64,000 bases of DNA. Source: VRUE01 sp963762205. GTDB taxonomy: Bacteria; Actinomycetota; Thermoleophilia; Solirubrobacterales; 70-9. A model generated the notes under the pieces. It was given only the letters and a program-made list of their open reading frames with translations. It searched no databases and was not told the DNA's origin. The stretch covers positions 682,001 through 746,000 of the forward strand of contig CAVXJZ010000002.1 of NCBI GenBank assembly GCA_963762205.1, given 5' to 3'. This document shows, in pieces, positions 53,852 to 64,000 of the stretch. The translations under genes were made by a program, and so were the position numbers. How positions within the stretch are numbered: the first letter of the stretch is position 1; each line of letters begins with the position of its first letter.

Positions 53852-54999
53852 TCAGGCGGCGGGCGCCGCGCCGGCGAGGTCACGCTCGGGGTCGACGCCC
53901 CAGCGGCGGCCCGCCTCGGCGAGGCCCTCGTCGAGCGCCCAGCGGTCGGGGCGCTCCTCGCCCTCGTGTTCCGGGCTGGCGCCCTTGAGCGCCATGCAGC
54001 CGGTGTTGTCGCCGATCTCGCGGATCGCCGCGACGTCCTCGGCGGAGAGGCGCCCGCGCGGCGGGCATGTGGCGCCAGTTCCACCCGCTTGGCCTCGATC
54101 GGGCAGGCCTCGGCGTGAGCCTCCTGGATCAGGGTCGGGACGACGCACTGGACCGCCGGGTGGGCGAGGTTCCAGTGGCAGGCGAGCTGGATCGGCGTCA
54201 GCCCCGCCCGCTCGGCGAAGGGCAGCACCAGCTCCAGCTTCTCGAGGCCGGCCTCGATCCAGCCCTCGGGGCGGAAGGCGCGGTGGTCGCCCTTGGCCAG
54301 CTCCATGCCGGGCCGCAGGTCGCCCCAGAAGAGGCCGCCGTAGTCGACGACGCGGGTGATCACGCGGACGTCGGCCGCGCGCGGCCGCGTCGAGGCAGAG
54401 CTCGCCCGGCCAGGGCTCGAACGGGTTGAGGATGATCATCGCCCAGTCGATGCGCTCGCCGAAGCGCTCCAGGCAGGCGATCAGGTCGAGGGTGAAGCCG
54501 TTGGCGGGGCCCGGGGCGACGCCGATCGACGCGGTCAGGCCCGCGTCGCGAAGCGCGGCCATCCCGTCCCAGACGGCCTCGCTCGGTGTAGCCGATGCGG
54601 TCTGGGTTGTGGAGCAGGAGCAGGTCGAAGGAGGAGGCGCCGATCCGCTCGAGGCTGCGCTCGGCCGCCATCCGCAGGTACGACGCGTAGGTGCCCTCGG
54701 CCCGCAGCCGGGGGTCGGTGAAGCGCGGGAAGCCGCGCGGGCCGTCGCGCTCGCCCTCGTAGAAGTCGTGGCCGACGGCGCCGACCAGGCGGTAGTCCTC
54801 GCGCGGGACGCCGGCAAGCGCCCGGCCGAGCGACCGAGTCGGCCTCGCCCTGCCCGTAGGCGTCGGCGGTGAGCAGCGTGTCGATGCCGTCGCCCGGGCG
54901 CAGCAGCGCCTCCAGGCGCTGCTCGTCGATCGCCTCGCCGAAGCGCAGGAAACGGCCACCGCTCCAGGTTCCGATCGCGGTGCGGCCGGGGTCGCTCAT
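53852..54999 (-). CDS. Aldo/keto reductase family protein, frameshifted
   Basis: The segments from different frames line up as one AKR barrel of about 380 residues: MSDPGRTAIGTWSGGRFLRF (start 54999), then ADAYGQGEADSV, SYLRMAAERSLERIGASSFD with LLLLHNPDRIGY, DAGLTASIGVAPGPANGFTL, WAMIILNPFEPWPGE, VVDYGGLFWGDLRPGMELAK, LACHWNLAHPAVQCVVPTLI and SAEDVAAIREIGDNTGC. At least four indels interrupt it (near 54835, 54590, 54375 and 54070). It lies between clpC and the MFS gene on the same strand. Confidence 0.72.
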
Positions 55000-55033
55000 G
55001 CCCGAACCGTACCCCGGCGAGAAGGGAGAGCGC

Positions 55034-57626
<2,593 letters not shown>

Positions 57627-57730
57627 AAGAGTTTCCTTACTCAGTCAAACGCACTTTGCCTGATGGAAGTACCGCAACGGATGCCCCTCGATATCGGGAT
57701 CGACCGACCGGCCCTTTAAACGATACCGGG

Positions 57731-57765
57731 AGCGCCCGCCCGGCCTCGGGCCCCAAAAGGGCGCT
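57731..57765. terminator. GC-rich hairpin in the lysS-clpC gap
   Basis: AGCGCCC (57731-57737) pairs with GGGCGCT (57759-57765), with CCCG/CGGG pairing inside the loop. It lies about 70 bases past the lysS stop and 105 bases before the clpC start, so it may terminate lysS transcription or structure the clpC leader. Nothing else was recognised in this 209-base gap; in particular no clear CtsR-type tandem repeat. Confidence 0.4.
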
Positions 57766-57835
57766 AATAGCGGGCTTTTCCCACGAGGGCGCCTGACCGG
57801 TTCGCCAGCTCAGGTCCGCATCGCCGGAAAGAGGA

Positions 57836-59295
57836 TCACCTCGCGGAGGCTCGCGCCCCTGTGAACATCATGACAAGTCGGTCAATCCCCAGGCCGACGC
57901 CCCCGGTCGGCGGCATGCCCTGTTCGAGCGCCTCGACGAAGGCCTCGTCGTAGGGCTGGGCCTCCTCGTCGCCGCGCTCGATCTCGGCGCGCTGCTGCTC
58001 GAAGCGGCGGCGCTGCTCGTCGGGGTCGTTGAGCTCGGTGAAGGAGTTGGCGATCTCGACGCCGCCGGCGAACGCCTCCCAGCGCTCGACCAGCCCCTCC
58101 TCGGAGCGGTGCGCCTTGGCGAACGGCGAGAGCTCGACCGGGTAGTCGAGGACGAAGGTCGGCTGGATCAGCTCCGGCTCGACCGACTTGGAGAGCAGGC
58201 CGTCGACCAGCTTGCCCCAGCCCTCGGCCGGGTCGGCCTCGGTCCCGAGCGCCTCGGCGAGCGCCTCGCGGGTCGGGTGCTCGGCGATGTCGATCGCCGG
58301 CGCGCTCGAGGATCGCCTCGCGCAGCGTGACCCGCCGCCAGGGCGGCGCGAAGTCGATCGTCGTCCCGTCGCGCTCGACCTACGGTCGTCCCCAGCACCC
58401 GCTCGGCGACCTCGGCGACCATCAGCTCGAGGTCGTGGGCGGTCTTCGCGTAGTCGGCGTAGGCCTCGTACCACTCGAGCATCGTGAACTCGGGGTTGTG
58501 CTTGTGCGAGACGCCCTCGTTGCGGAAGTCCTTGCCCAGCTCGTAGACGCGGTCGATGCCGCCGACGACCAGCCGCTTGAGGTAGAGCTCGGTCGCGATG
58601 CGCAGGTAGAGGTCGCGGTCGAGGGCGTTGTGGTGGGTCGTGAAGGGGCGGGCCAGGGCGCCGCCGTAGAGCGGCTGCAGGACCGGTGTCTCGGCCTCGA
58701 CGAAGCCGTGTTCGTCGAGCCAGCGGCGGACCTCGGCGATCGTGCGGGCCCGGGTCGCGAACGTCCTGCGGCTCTCCTCGTTGGCGATCAGGTCGAGCTC
58801 GCGCCGCCGGTAGCGGGTCTCGACGTCCTCGAGGCCGTGGAACTCGCTCGGCGGCGGGCGCAGGCTCTTCGAGAGCAGGCGCCAGTGGTCGAGCGCGAGC
58901 GTCAGCTCGCCGCCGCGCCGGGTCGCCATCGCCGTCCCCTCGACGCCGACGATGTCGCCGATGTCGAGGCCGACCAGGAGCTCGTAGGGCTCCGGGCCGA
59001 GCAGGTCCTCGCGGGCATGGAGCTGGATCTGGCCGCTGCCGTCGCGAAGGTCGAGGAAGCAGGCCTTGCCGTGCCCGCGGCGGCCGACCAGGCGGCCGGC
59101 GACCCGGTGGCGGGACTCGGTCTCGATGCCGGGCGCCAGCCCCTCGTGGGCGGCGCGCACCTCGGCGATGTCCTCGCGTTCGTCGAACCCGTGCGGGAAG
59201 GGGTCGACTCCGGCCTCCCTGATCCGCTCCAGCTTCTGCCGCCGATCCCTGAGGACGTCGGAGAGCTCTTGCGCCTTCGGGTCCTCCTTGCTCAT
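57836..59295 (-). CDS. lysS: Lysyl-tRNA synthetase (class II), with two frame breaks
   Basis: The N-terminal OB-fold anticodon domain (GKACFLDLRDGSGQIQLHAR) is followed by class II motifs: ELDLIANEESRRTFATRART, the motif 2 region VYELGKDFRNEGVSHKHNPE with FTMLEWYEAYADY, and motif 3 GVGLGIDRLVMMFTG near the end. The frame is broken twice: two bases missing (or one extra) near 58380, and one extra base near 58299. Corrected, it reads EVERDGTTIDFAPPWRRVTL and gives about 486 residues, normal for LysRS. The start is ATG 59295. Confidence 0.93.
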
Positions 59296-59352
59296 GACGA
59301 GCGAGCCTATATCCGACCGGGAAGCCCATCCCGGCGGGGTGAAGCGTCCTGT

Positions 59353-59404
59353 ACTTTTTCCGCGCCGACGCCTGCGGACAGCCGCGTCTGTCTTCGGAAA
59401 AAGT
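59353..59404 (-). terminator. Stem-loop between greA and lysS
   Basis: ACTTTTTCCG (59353-59362) and CGGAAAAAGT (59395-59404) form a 10-bp stem; GACAG/CTGTC pair inside the loop. It begins 25 bases past the greA stop and ends 58 bases before lysS, so it may terminate greA or act as an attenuator for lysS. No T-box signature was recognised. Confidence 0.45.
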
Positions 59405-59428
59405 TAAGCGGAACCCCGTCGTGATGGG

Positions 59429-59908
59429 CTAAGCGCTCTCGATTTTGGTGATTTTGAGTTTCTTCTTCGGCCCGCGCGGCACTTCGACCGAGACCACGTC
59501 GTTGCGCTTGTGGCCGATCAGCGCCTTGCCGATCGGCGACTCGTTGGAGAGCTTGTGTTCCAGCGGGTCGGCCTCGGTCGAGCCGACGATCTGGAATTTC
59601 TGCGAGTCGCCCGTCTTCTGGTCTTTGACGTGGACGATCGAGCCGAAGCTGACCTCGTCTGTGCCGACCGACTTCTCGTCGATGACGGTGGCGCGGCGCA
59701 GCCTCTCTTCGAGCTGGGCGATTCGCTGCTCGAGCAGCGCCTGCTCGTTCTTGGCGTCGTCGTACTCGGCGTTCTCGGAGATGTCGCCGAAGTCCCGCGC
59801 CTCCTTGATCCGTTCCGCCACCTCGCGCCGCTTGACGGTGGTGAGCTGCTCGATCTCCTCTTTGAGCTTCTCCAGCCCTTCCGGTGTGATTACGGCCTGG
59901 CGACTCAC
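59429..59908 (-). CDS. greA: Transcription elongation factor GreA
   Basis: Rescues backtracked RNA polymerase by stimulating transcript cleavage. The 159-residue length is typical. The N-terminal coiled coil contains the acidic tip DFGDISENAEYDDAKNEQ, and the C-terminal FKBP-like domain ends in ESPIGKALIGHKRNDVVSVE. The start ATG 59908 fits the family. It lies between dus and lysS on the same strand. Confidence 0.96.
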   Translation of the reverse strand: MSRQAVITPEGLEKLKEEIEQLTTVKRREVAERIKEARDFGDISENAEYDDAKNEQALLEQRIAQLEERLRRATVIDEKSVGTDEVSFGSIVHVKDQKTGDSQKFQIVGSTEADPLEHKLSNESPIGKALIGHKRNDVVSVEVPRGPKKKLKITKIESA

Positions 59909-59962
59909 TGTCGACTACCTCGCTTTTGCTCGATGAAGGGCGGGAATTGGCGTCCCAAACCC

Positions 59963-60001
59963 AAAAACGCCCGGGTGCGATGGCTTGAGCCTCGACGCAC
60001 C
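59963..60001 (-). terminator. Rho-independent terminator of dus
   Basis: On the minus strand, GGTGCG...CGCACC (59974-59979 and 59996-60001) with an inner GGCT/AGCC stem is followed by a run of five T (59963-59967, A5 on the plus strand). It lies about 34 bases after the dus stop and before the greA start at 59908, so greA has its own promoter. Confidence 0.65.
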
Positions 60002-60034
60002 TGGGCCGGAAGTCGCGGGATTATAGCGAGGTGG

Positions 60035-61027
60035 TTAGGCGACTCCCGCGGGCTCGCCGAGGGCGGCGATCAGCTCCCTGGCGCGGGGCAGATCGGCGCT
60101 GCGCTGGAGCTCGTCGGCGACCTCCGCCGGCGCCCGCAGCGGCTCCATGTACCAGGGGTAGAACTTGCGCAGATAGCGGGTCGCGCGCTCGGTGCCCAGA
60201 TGCTCCTCGGCGCGGTCCATCGTCCAGAGCAGCTCCGCGGCGACGTCCTCGCGGGGCGGCGGCGCCGCGCGGCGCCCGGTCAGCTCCTCGAACACCCACG
60301 GGTTGCCGAGCGAGCCGCGGGCGATCATCACCGCGTCGGCGCCGGACTCGCGGTGGGCGCGGCGGGCGGCCTCGGCGCTCTTCAGCCCGCCGGAGACGAT
60401 CACCGGGACGTCGACCCGCTCGACCAGCTCGCGGGTGAGCTCGTAGTCCGGCGAGCCCTTGTGTTTGACCGAGGCCGGACGGGGATGGAAGCCGATCGCG
60501 GCCGCCCCGCCCTCCTCGACCAGGCGCACGGCGAGGTCGAAGCCCGAGCGATCGCCGGGACGCAGGCCGGAGCGGAGCTTGACCGTGACCGGCAGGCCGC
60601 TGCCCTCGGCCGCGCCGCGGGTCAGTGCCAGCGCCAGCTCCGGGTCGGCGAGCAGCCCGACCCCGGCGCCGGTGCGGCGCACCTTGCGGACCGGGCAGCC
60701 CATGTTGATGTCGATCAGGTCGGCGCCCGCCTCGGCGGCGACCGCGGCGCCGGAGCGCATCACCTCCGGATCGTGGCCGAAGAGCTGCACCGAGACGGGA
60801 TGCTCGTCGGGGTGGATCCGCATCAGCTCGCGCAGGGTGCGCTCGTTCCGGTGGTGCAGCCCGAAGCTGGAGATCATCTCCGAGACGGCGAGCCCCGCCC
60901 CGTGGCGCTTGGCCTGCAGGCGCACGAACCAGTTGCCGATCCCGGCGAGGGGCGCGAGGAGCACGCGGTTTGCGATCCGCACCCCGCCGATCTCGAAGGG
61001 CTCGGTCAGCTCATGCGTTGCGCTCAT
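60035..61027 (-). CDS. dus: tRNA-dihydrouridine synthase
   Basis: Reduces uridines in the tRNA D-loop with FMN and NADPH. The 330-residue TIM-barrel protein has NRVLLAPLAGIGNWFVRLQA, the catalytic-cysteine motif INMGCPVRKV, VTVKLRSGLRPGD, HPRPASVKHKG, and MIARGSLGNPWVFEEL at the FMN phosphate site. The DusB type is likely, given the neighbourhood shared with Bacillus yacF. It overlaps coaX by 17 bases. Confidence 0.93.
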   Translation of the reverse strand: MSATHELTEPFEIGGVRIANRVLLAPLAGIGNWFVRLQAKRHGAGLAVSEMISSFGLHHRNERTLRELMRIHPDEHPVSVQLFGHDPEVMRSGAAVAAEAGADLIDINMGCPVRKVRRTGAGVGLLADPELALALTRGAAEGSGLPVTVKLRSGLRPGDRSGFDLAVRLVEEGGAAAIGFHPRPASVKHKGSPDYELTRELVERVDVPVIVSGGLKSAEAARRAHRESGADAVMIARGSLGNPWVFEELTGRRAAPPPREDVAAELLWTMDRAEEHLGTERATRYLRKFYPWYMEPLRAPAEVADELQRSADLPRARELIAALGEPAGVA

Positions 61028-61778
61028 GGACCAACCGTAGACCCTTGAGCGTGAGCATCTCGTCGACCTCGTCGATCGTCTCCGTGAAGGGGACGATCGA
61101 GGAGGCGAGGCCGCCGGTGGCGAGCAGCCGGGCCTCGCCCAGCTCCTCTTCTATGCGGCGGACGACGCCGTCGATCAGGCCGGCGAACCCGAAGACGACC
61201 CCGGACTGGATCGCGGCGCGGCTGGAGCGGCCGATCGCGGTCTCGGGCTCGGCGAGGTCGATGCGGGGAATGCGCGCGGCGCGTTCGACCAGGGCGCTCA
61301 GCGAGACCTCGAGGCCGGGCGCGATCGCGCCACCCAGGTACTCGCCCTCGGCGGAGACGGCGTCGAAGTTGATCCCGGTGCCGAAGTCGACGACGACGCA
61401 GGCGCCGCCGATCCGGTCGTAGGCGGCGACCGCGTTGACGAGCCGGTCGGCGCCGACTTCGAGCGGGTTGTCGATGCGGACGGCCATCCCCGTCCTCACC
61501 CCCGGCTCGACCGCGAGGAAGGTAACGCCCTCGCCCAGGTAGCGCTCGGTCAGCTGTCGGTACTGCGCCCCCAGCGGCGGCACGACCGAGGAAACGCAGA
61601 CCGCGTCGAGGTCGGCGAAGCTGATCTGGCTGAGCGCGAGCATGCCTGCGATCCGCTCCGCCAGCTCGTCGCCGGTCGCCCCGGCGCGGGTCTGGAAGCG
61701 CCAGTGCTCGACCAGCCGCTCGTCGTCGAAGGCACCGAGGTGGGTCTGGGTGTTGCCGACGTCGATCGCGAGCAGCAT
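61011..61778 (-). CDS. coaX: Type III pantothenate kinase
   Basis: Phosphorylates pantothenate in CoA synthesis. The 255-residue protein starts at ATG 61778 (MLLAIDVGNTQTHLGAF), the acetate-kinase-like phosphate motif. GADRLVNAVAAYDRIGG and VVVDFGTGINFDAVSAEGEY supply the second phosphate motif and the catalytic aspartate. An upstream ATG at 61838 gives an N-terminal extension not seen in the family. It is co-translated with dus. Confidence 0.94.
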   Translation of the reverse strand: MLLAIDVGNTQTHLGAFDDERLVEHWRFQTRAGATGDELAERIAGMLALSQISFADLDAVCVSSVVPPLGAQYRQLTERYLGEGVTFLAVEPGVRTGMAVRIDNPLEVGADRLVNAVAAYDRIGGACVVVDFGTGINFDAVSAEGEYLGGAIAPGLEVSLSALVERAARIPRIDLAEPETAIGRSSRAAIQSGVVFGFAGLIDGVVRRIEEELGEARLLATGGLASSIVPFTETIDEVDEMLTLKGLRLVHERNA

Positions 61779-61843
61779 GGCGGCGATTATCTCCGAACGG
61801 CGGCGGGTTCGGCACCCCGCACCAGGCTGGCTGACCAACTAGG

Positions 61844-62613
61844 ATGCCGCGCGTGAACGTCAGGGTCTTCACGATTCCGGGCTCGCACCCGGGGGTCGCG
61901 ACGCAGCTCATGCTCGAGTACAAGGGCATCCCGTTCAAGCGAACCGACCTCTTCCCGGTCGTCTCGAAGGTCGTCCTGCGGGCGGTCGGATTCCCCCGCA
62001 ACACGGTGCCGGCGATGAAGATCGACGGCGAGAAGGTGCAGGGGTCGCGCCAGATCGCCCGCGAGCTCGACCGCCTGCGGCCGGAGCCGCCGCTGTTCCC
62101 CTCCGACCCCGAGCGGCGGGTCGCGGTCGAGGAGGCCGAGCGCTTCGGCGACGAGGAGCTCCAGCACCCGATCCGCCAGATCATCTGGTGGGCCCTGCGC
62201 AAGGACATCGCGCCGCTGGAGAGCTACTCGCAGGGAGCGCGGCTGGGCCTGCCGATCAACTCGGTGACCGCCAGATCGGCGGCGCCCCTGGTCCATCTCT
62301 CCGCCCGCTTCAACGAGGCCACCGACGAGAACGTCCGCGCCGACCTGGCCGCGCTGGGCGGGCTGCTGGACCGCGTCGACGAGATGATCGCCGCCGGCAC
62401 CCTCAACGGAGAGCAGCTCAACGCCGCCGACTTCCAGATCGCCCCCAGCCTGAAGCTGGCGATGACGATGCAGGACCTGCGCCCGGCGATCGAGTCGCGA
62501 CCGGCGGGCGGGCTCGTCGAGCGGGTCGGCCCGCAGATCGCCGGCGACTGCCCGCCGATCCTCCCCGCCGCCTGGCTCGAGCCCTTCAAGGCGCCGCGCG
62601 CGACGCCGCCTAG
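61844..62613 (+). CDS. Glutathione S-transferase-fold protein
   Basis: The N-terminal thioredoxin-like domain (VFTIPGSHPGVATQLMLEYK then NTVPAMKIDGEKVQGSRQIA) and the C-terminal helical domain (LPINSVTARSAAPLVHLSAR, QLNAADFQIAPSLKLAM) match the GST fold. Actinobacteria generally lack glutathione, so it may use mycothiol or have another role. As written, the frame runs to 62845 with an arginine-rich tail; a one-base indel near 62600 would give a stop at 62613 overlapping the convergent gene's stop. Confidence 0.75.
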
Positions 62614-62985
62614 GCGGCTCGCCGCTCCCGCATCTCCTCGACCAGGCGCGGGAAAGCTCGCGGTGTCGAGCCAGAGGACCGCGGCGGGGACGAAGATCGT
62701 CGGCGGGCCCCAGATCATCGCGACGTACCCGACCGACGAGACCTCGGCGTCGGCGACCACGGTCACGGCCAGTGTCAGCCACGCCCACAGGATCGCGATC
62801 CACACCGGGCGCTGGACGAACTCGCCGAGCAGGATGAGGTCGTAGGAGCGCCCCTCGTCGGGCCGTTCGGCCCAGCCCGGCGTGCCGGATCCGAAGCCAG
62901 GCGACGGCAGGCCGATCAACTGGCGATGCCGCCGAGCCAGACCAGCGCCCGACGAAGGCGACGAGATTCTGGTCGGTCTGCGATC
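62610..62985 (-). CDS. Small two-helix membrane protein, frameshifted
   Basis: The readable core is GEFVQRPVWIAILWAWLTLA followed by YVAMIWGPPTIFVPAAVLWL, two membrane helices. Preceding text in another frame (ALVWLGGIA) and the tail FPRLVEEMRERRAA in a third frame would complete it, with shifts near 62930 and 62655. The start is uncertain and may be near 63019. It lies downstream of folK. Family unknown. Confidence 0.5.
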
Positions 62986-63502
62986 TGGTATCGGCCCGGC
63001 CATCCCGGCCGGAGCATCCCCGCCCGCTCCACCCGTTCGGCCTCGCCGAGGGCCTCCAGCGCGGCCGCGAGCGGCGTCCCGTCGGGCAGCGCCAGCTCCG
63101 GGTCGAGCTCGAGCAGCGGCTCGAGCACGAAGCGGCGGCTCGGTGACCTGCGGATGGGGAAGGGTGAGGCGCTCGGTCGGAGAGCTCCAGGTCGCCGAGC
63201 AGGAGCAGGTCGACGTCGAGGGGCCGCGGGCTGTGGCGGGGGGCGTCCATCGCCCGGCCGCGCTCGGCCTCGATCGCCTTGCAGGCCTCGAGCAGGGCCT
63301 CGGGCGGCAGGTCGGTCCGGATCCGCACGGCGGCGTTGAGGAAGTCGGGCTGGTCGAGCACCTCGCCGACCGGCTCGGTCTCGTAGGCGGAGGAGACGGC
63401 ATCCACCTCGACCCCCCGCTCCGGCAGCACCGCGATCGCCGCCAGCAAATGCGCCTCGCGGTCGCCGACGTTGGAGCCCAGGCCGAGGTAGCCGGTGCGC
63501 AC
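62985..63502 (-). CDS. folK: 2-amino-4-hydroxy-6-hydroxymethyldihydropteridine pyrophosphokinase, with frame breaks
   Basis: Transfers pyrophosphate from ATP in folate synthesis. The start MRTGYLGLGSNVGDREAHLL is diagnostic, followed by SSAYETEPVGEVLDQPDFLN, RHSPRPLDVDLLLLGDLEL, and the continuation ERLTLPHPQVTE in a second frame and RRFVLEPLLELDPELALPDG in a third. Two indels near 63180 and 63145 separate them. About 170 residues are expected; the exact end is unclear. It begins three bases after folB. Confidence 0.88.
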
Positions 63503-63505
63503 CGC

Positions 63506-63922
63506 CTACTCGGCCTCTTCGTCGTCCGCGCTTTCCGACCGGTCCTGGGCCACCTCGACCGCGACCTCCTGGATCGCCAGCGGCAGCGGCGGCTCCGGCT
63601 TCGCCGCCCGGACCCGGACGGAGTCGCACCCGTAGCGCTCCATCAACCGCTGGCCGACGACCTGCGCCAGCCGCTCCAGCGTCCGGTAGCTGCGCTCGGT
63701 GGCGGCGAGGGCGACGATGTCGCAGACCTCGGCGTAGTCGACGGTGTCGTCGATCCGGTCGGTGAGAACCGCGTCGCAATCGGGGACGTCGAAGGAGACG
63801 TCGAACTCGAGCCGCTGCCCGATCTCCTGCTCGGCCTCGCTCACCCCGTGGTGGGTGTAGATCGAGAGGCTGCGCAGCTCGACCTCGACGCTCGACTCGA
63901 TTCCGTTTCCGTGGGCCTCCAT
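63506..63922 (-). CDS. folB: Dihydroneopterin aldolase
   Basis: Cleaves dihydroneopterin to the folK substrate and glycolaldehyde. The 138-residue protein has the family pattern ELRSLSIYTHHGVSEAEQEI, then DDTVDYAEVCDIV, and ERLAQVVGQRLMERYG. An acidic C-terminal extension (SESADDEEAE) is present. It precedes folK by three bases and follows the probable folP by 29 bases. Confidence 0.94.
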   Translation of the reverse strand: MEAHGNGIESSVEVELRSLSIYTHHGVSEAEQEIGQRLEFDVSFDVPDCDAVLTDRIDDTVDYAEVCDIVALAATERSYRTLERLAQVVGQRLMERYGCDSVRVRAAKPEPPLPLAIQEVAVEVAQDRSESADDEEAE

Positions 63923-63951
63923 CAGCTCGTCATTCCTCTCGCCTCGCCAAA

Positions 63952-64000
63952 CTACCCGAGGATCGCCGCCGCGACCCTGATCGCCTGGGCGGCCTCGGCG
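63952..64000 (-). CDS. folP: Probable dihydropteroate synthase, C-terminal end only
   Basis: Only the last 15 codons are inside the window: AEAAQAIRVAAAILG followed by TAG at 63952. This helix resembles the FolP C-terminus and the position directly before folB and folK fits a folP-folB-folK operon. The assignment rests mostly on context. Confidence 0.45.
   Translation of the reverse strand, partial: AEAAQAIRVAAAILG

Noticed and set aside
57627..57720. A CtsR operator upstream of clpC
   Set aside because: Only one GTCAAA-like half-site is present, without the tandem repeat required by CtsR.
59296..59428. A T-box riboswitch upstream of lysS
   Set aside because: No AGGGUGGNACCGCG-like T-box sequence or matching specifier loop was recognised; the hairpin is better explained as a terminator.

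Overview
The window comes from a very GC-rich actinobacterium, most likely of class Thermoleophilia (Solirubrobacterales or a relative). Support comes from gene content: exported proteins with an N-terminal RPSPALVIAMVAL-type segment, an F420-dependent luciferase-like oxidoreductase, CarD and DisA, many acyl-CoA dehydrogenases, and a Spo0H/SigH-like sigma factor outside the Firmicutes. The taxonomic call is an inference from recognised families, not from a database search.

Layout. 1-4.8 kb: aspartate-family operon lysA-hom-thrC-thrB. 4.9-13.8 kb: envelope and housekeeping genes (LytM peptidase, cation efflux, acyl-CoA dehydrogenase, cell-wall-binding repeat protein, metallo-beta-lactamase-fold hydrolase, secreted trypsin-like protease). 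13.8-20.8 kb: an acyl-CoA catabolism region (paired acyl-CoA dehydrogenases, thiolase, 3-hydroxyacyl-CoA dehydrogenase, LLM oxidoreductase, HD protein). 20.8-33 kb: exported proteins, CNNM/CorC transporter-like protein, cobalamin-binding protein, rhomboid protease, a sigma factor with a co-translated partner, a PlsC-GpsA fusion, a hydroquinone-type ring-cleavage pair, a SHOCT membrane protein and tRNA-Thr. 34.35-37.46 kb: one large gene resembling the type IV restriction enzyme SauUSI (PLD nuclease, DEAD helicase, DUF3427), disrupted by two frameshifts. 37.5-64 kb, reading right to left on the minus strand: folP, folB, folK, coaX, dus, greA, lysS, clpC, disA, carD, ispD, ispF, cysS, rlmB, sigH. 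This order closely matches the Bacillus subtilis yac region, but is interrupted by a Phd/VapC toxin-antitoxin pair, a degenerate GGDEF protein with an orphan MshEN protein, an acyl-CoA ligase, a DUF389 protein, an MFS transporter and an aldo/keto reductase.

Three observations stand out. First, an 18-bp dyad A[C/T]TGG-N8-CCAGT occurs exactly upstream of three acyl-CoA catabolism units (9080, 17217, 19849) and looks like the operator of a TetR/FadR-type regulator whose gene is not in the window. Second, two palindromic insertions lie inside essential genes: a 20-bp-arm inverted repeat in frame in cysS, and a 41-bp near-palindrome that breaks the frame of ispD. Third, apparent frameshifts occur in many genes (thrC, GNAT, SauUSI-like, DUF389, ispD, MFS, AKR, clpC, lysS, folK and others). 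Because several of these genes are essential, sequencing or assembly indels are the simplest explanation for most of them. Gene ends in 52.4-55.2 kb and 62.6-63.5 kb are therefore approximate.
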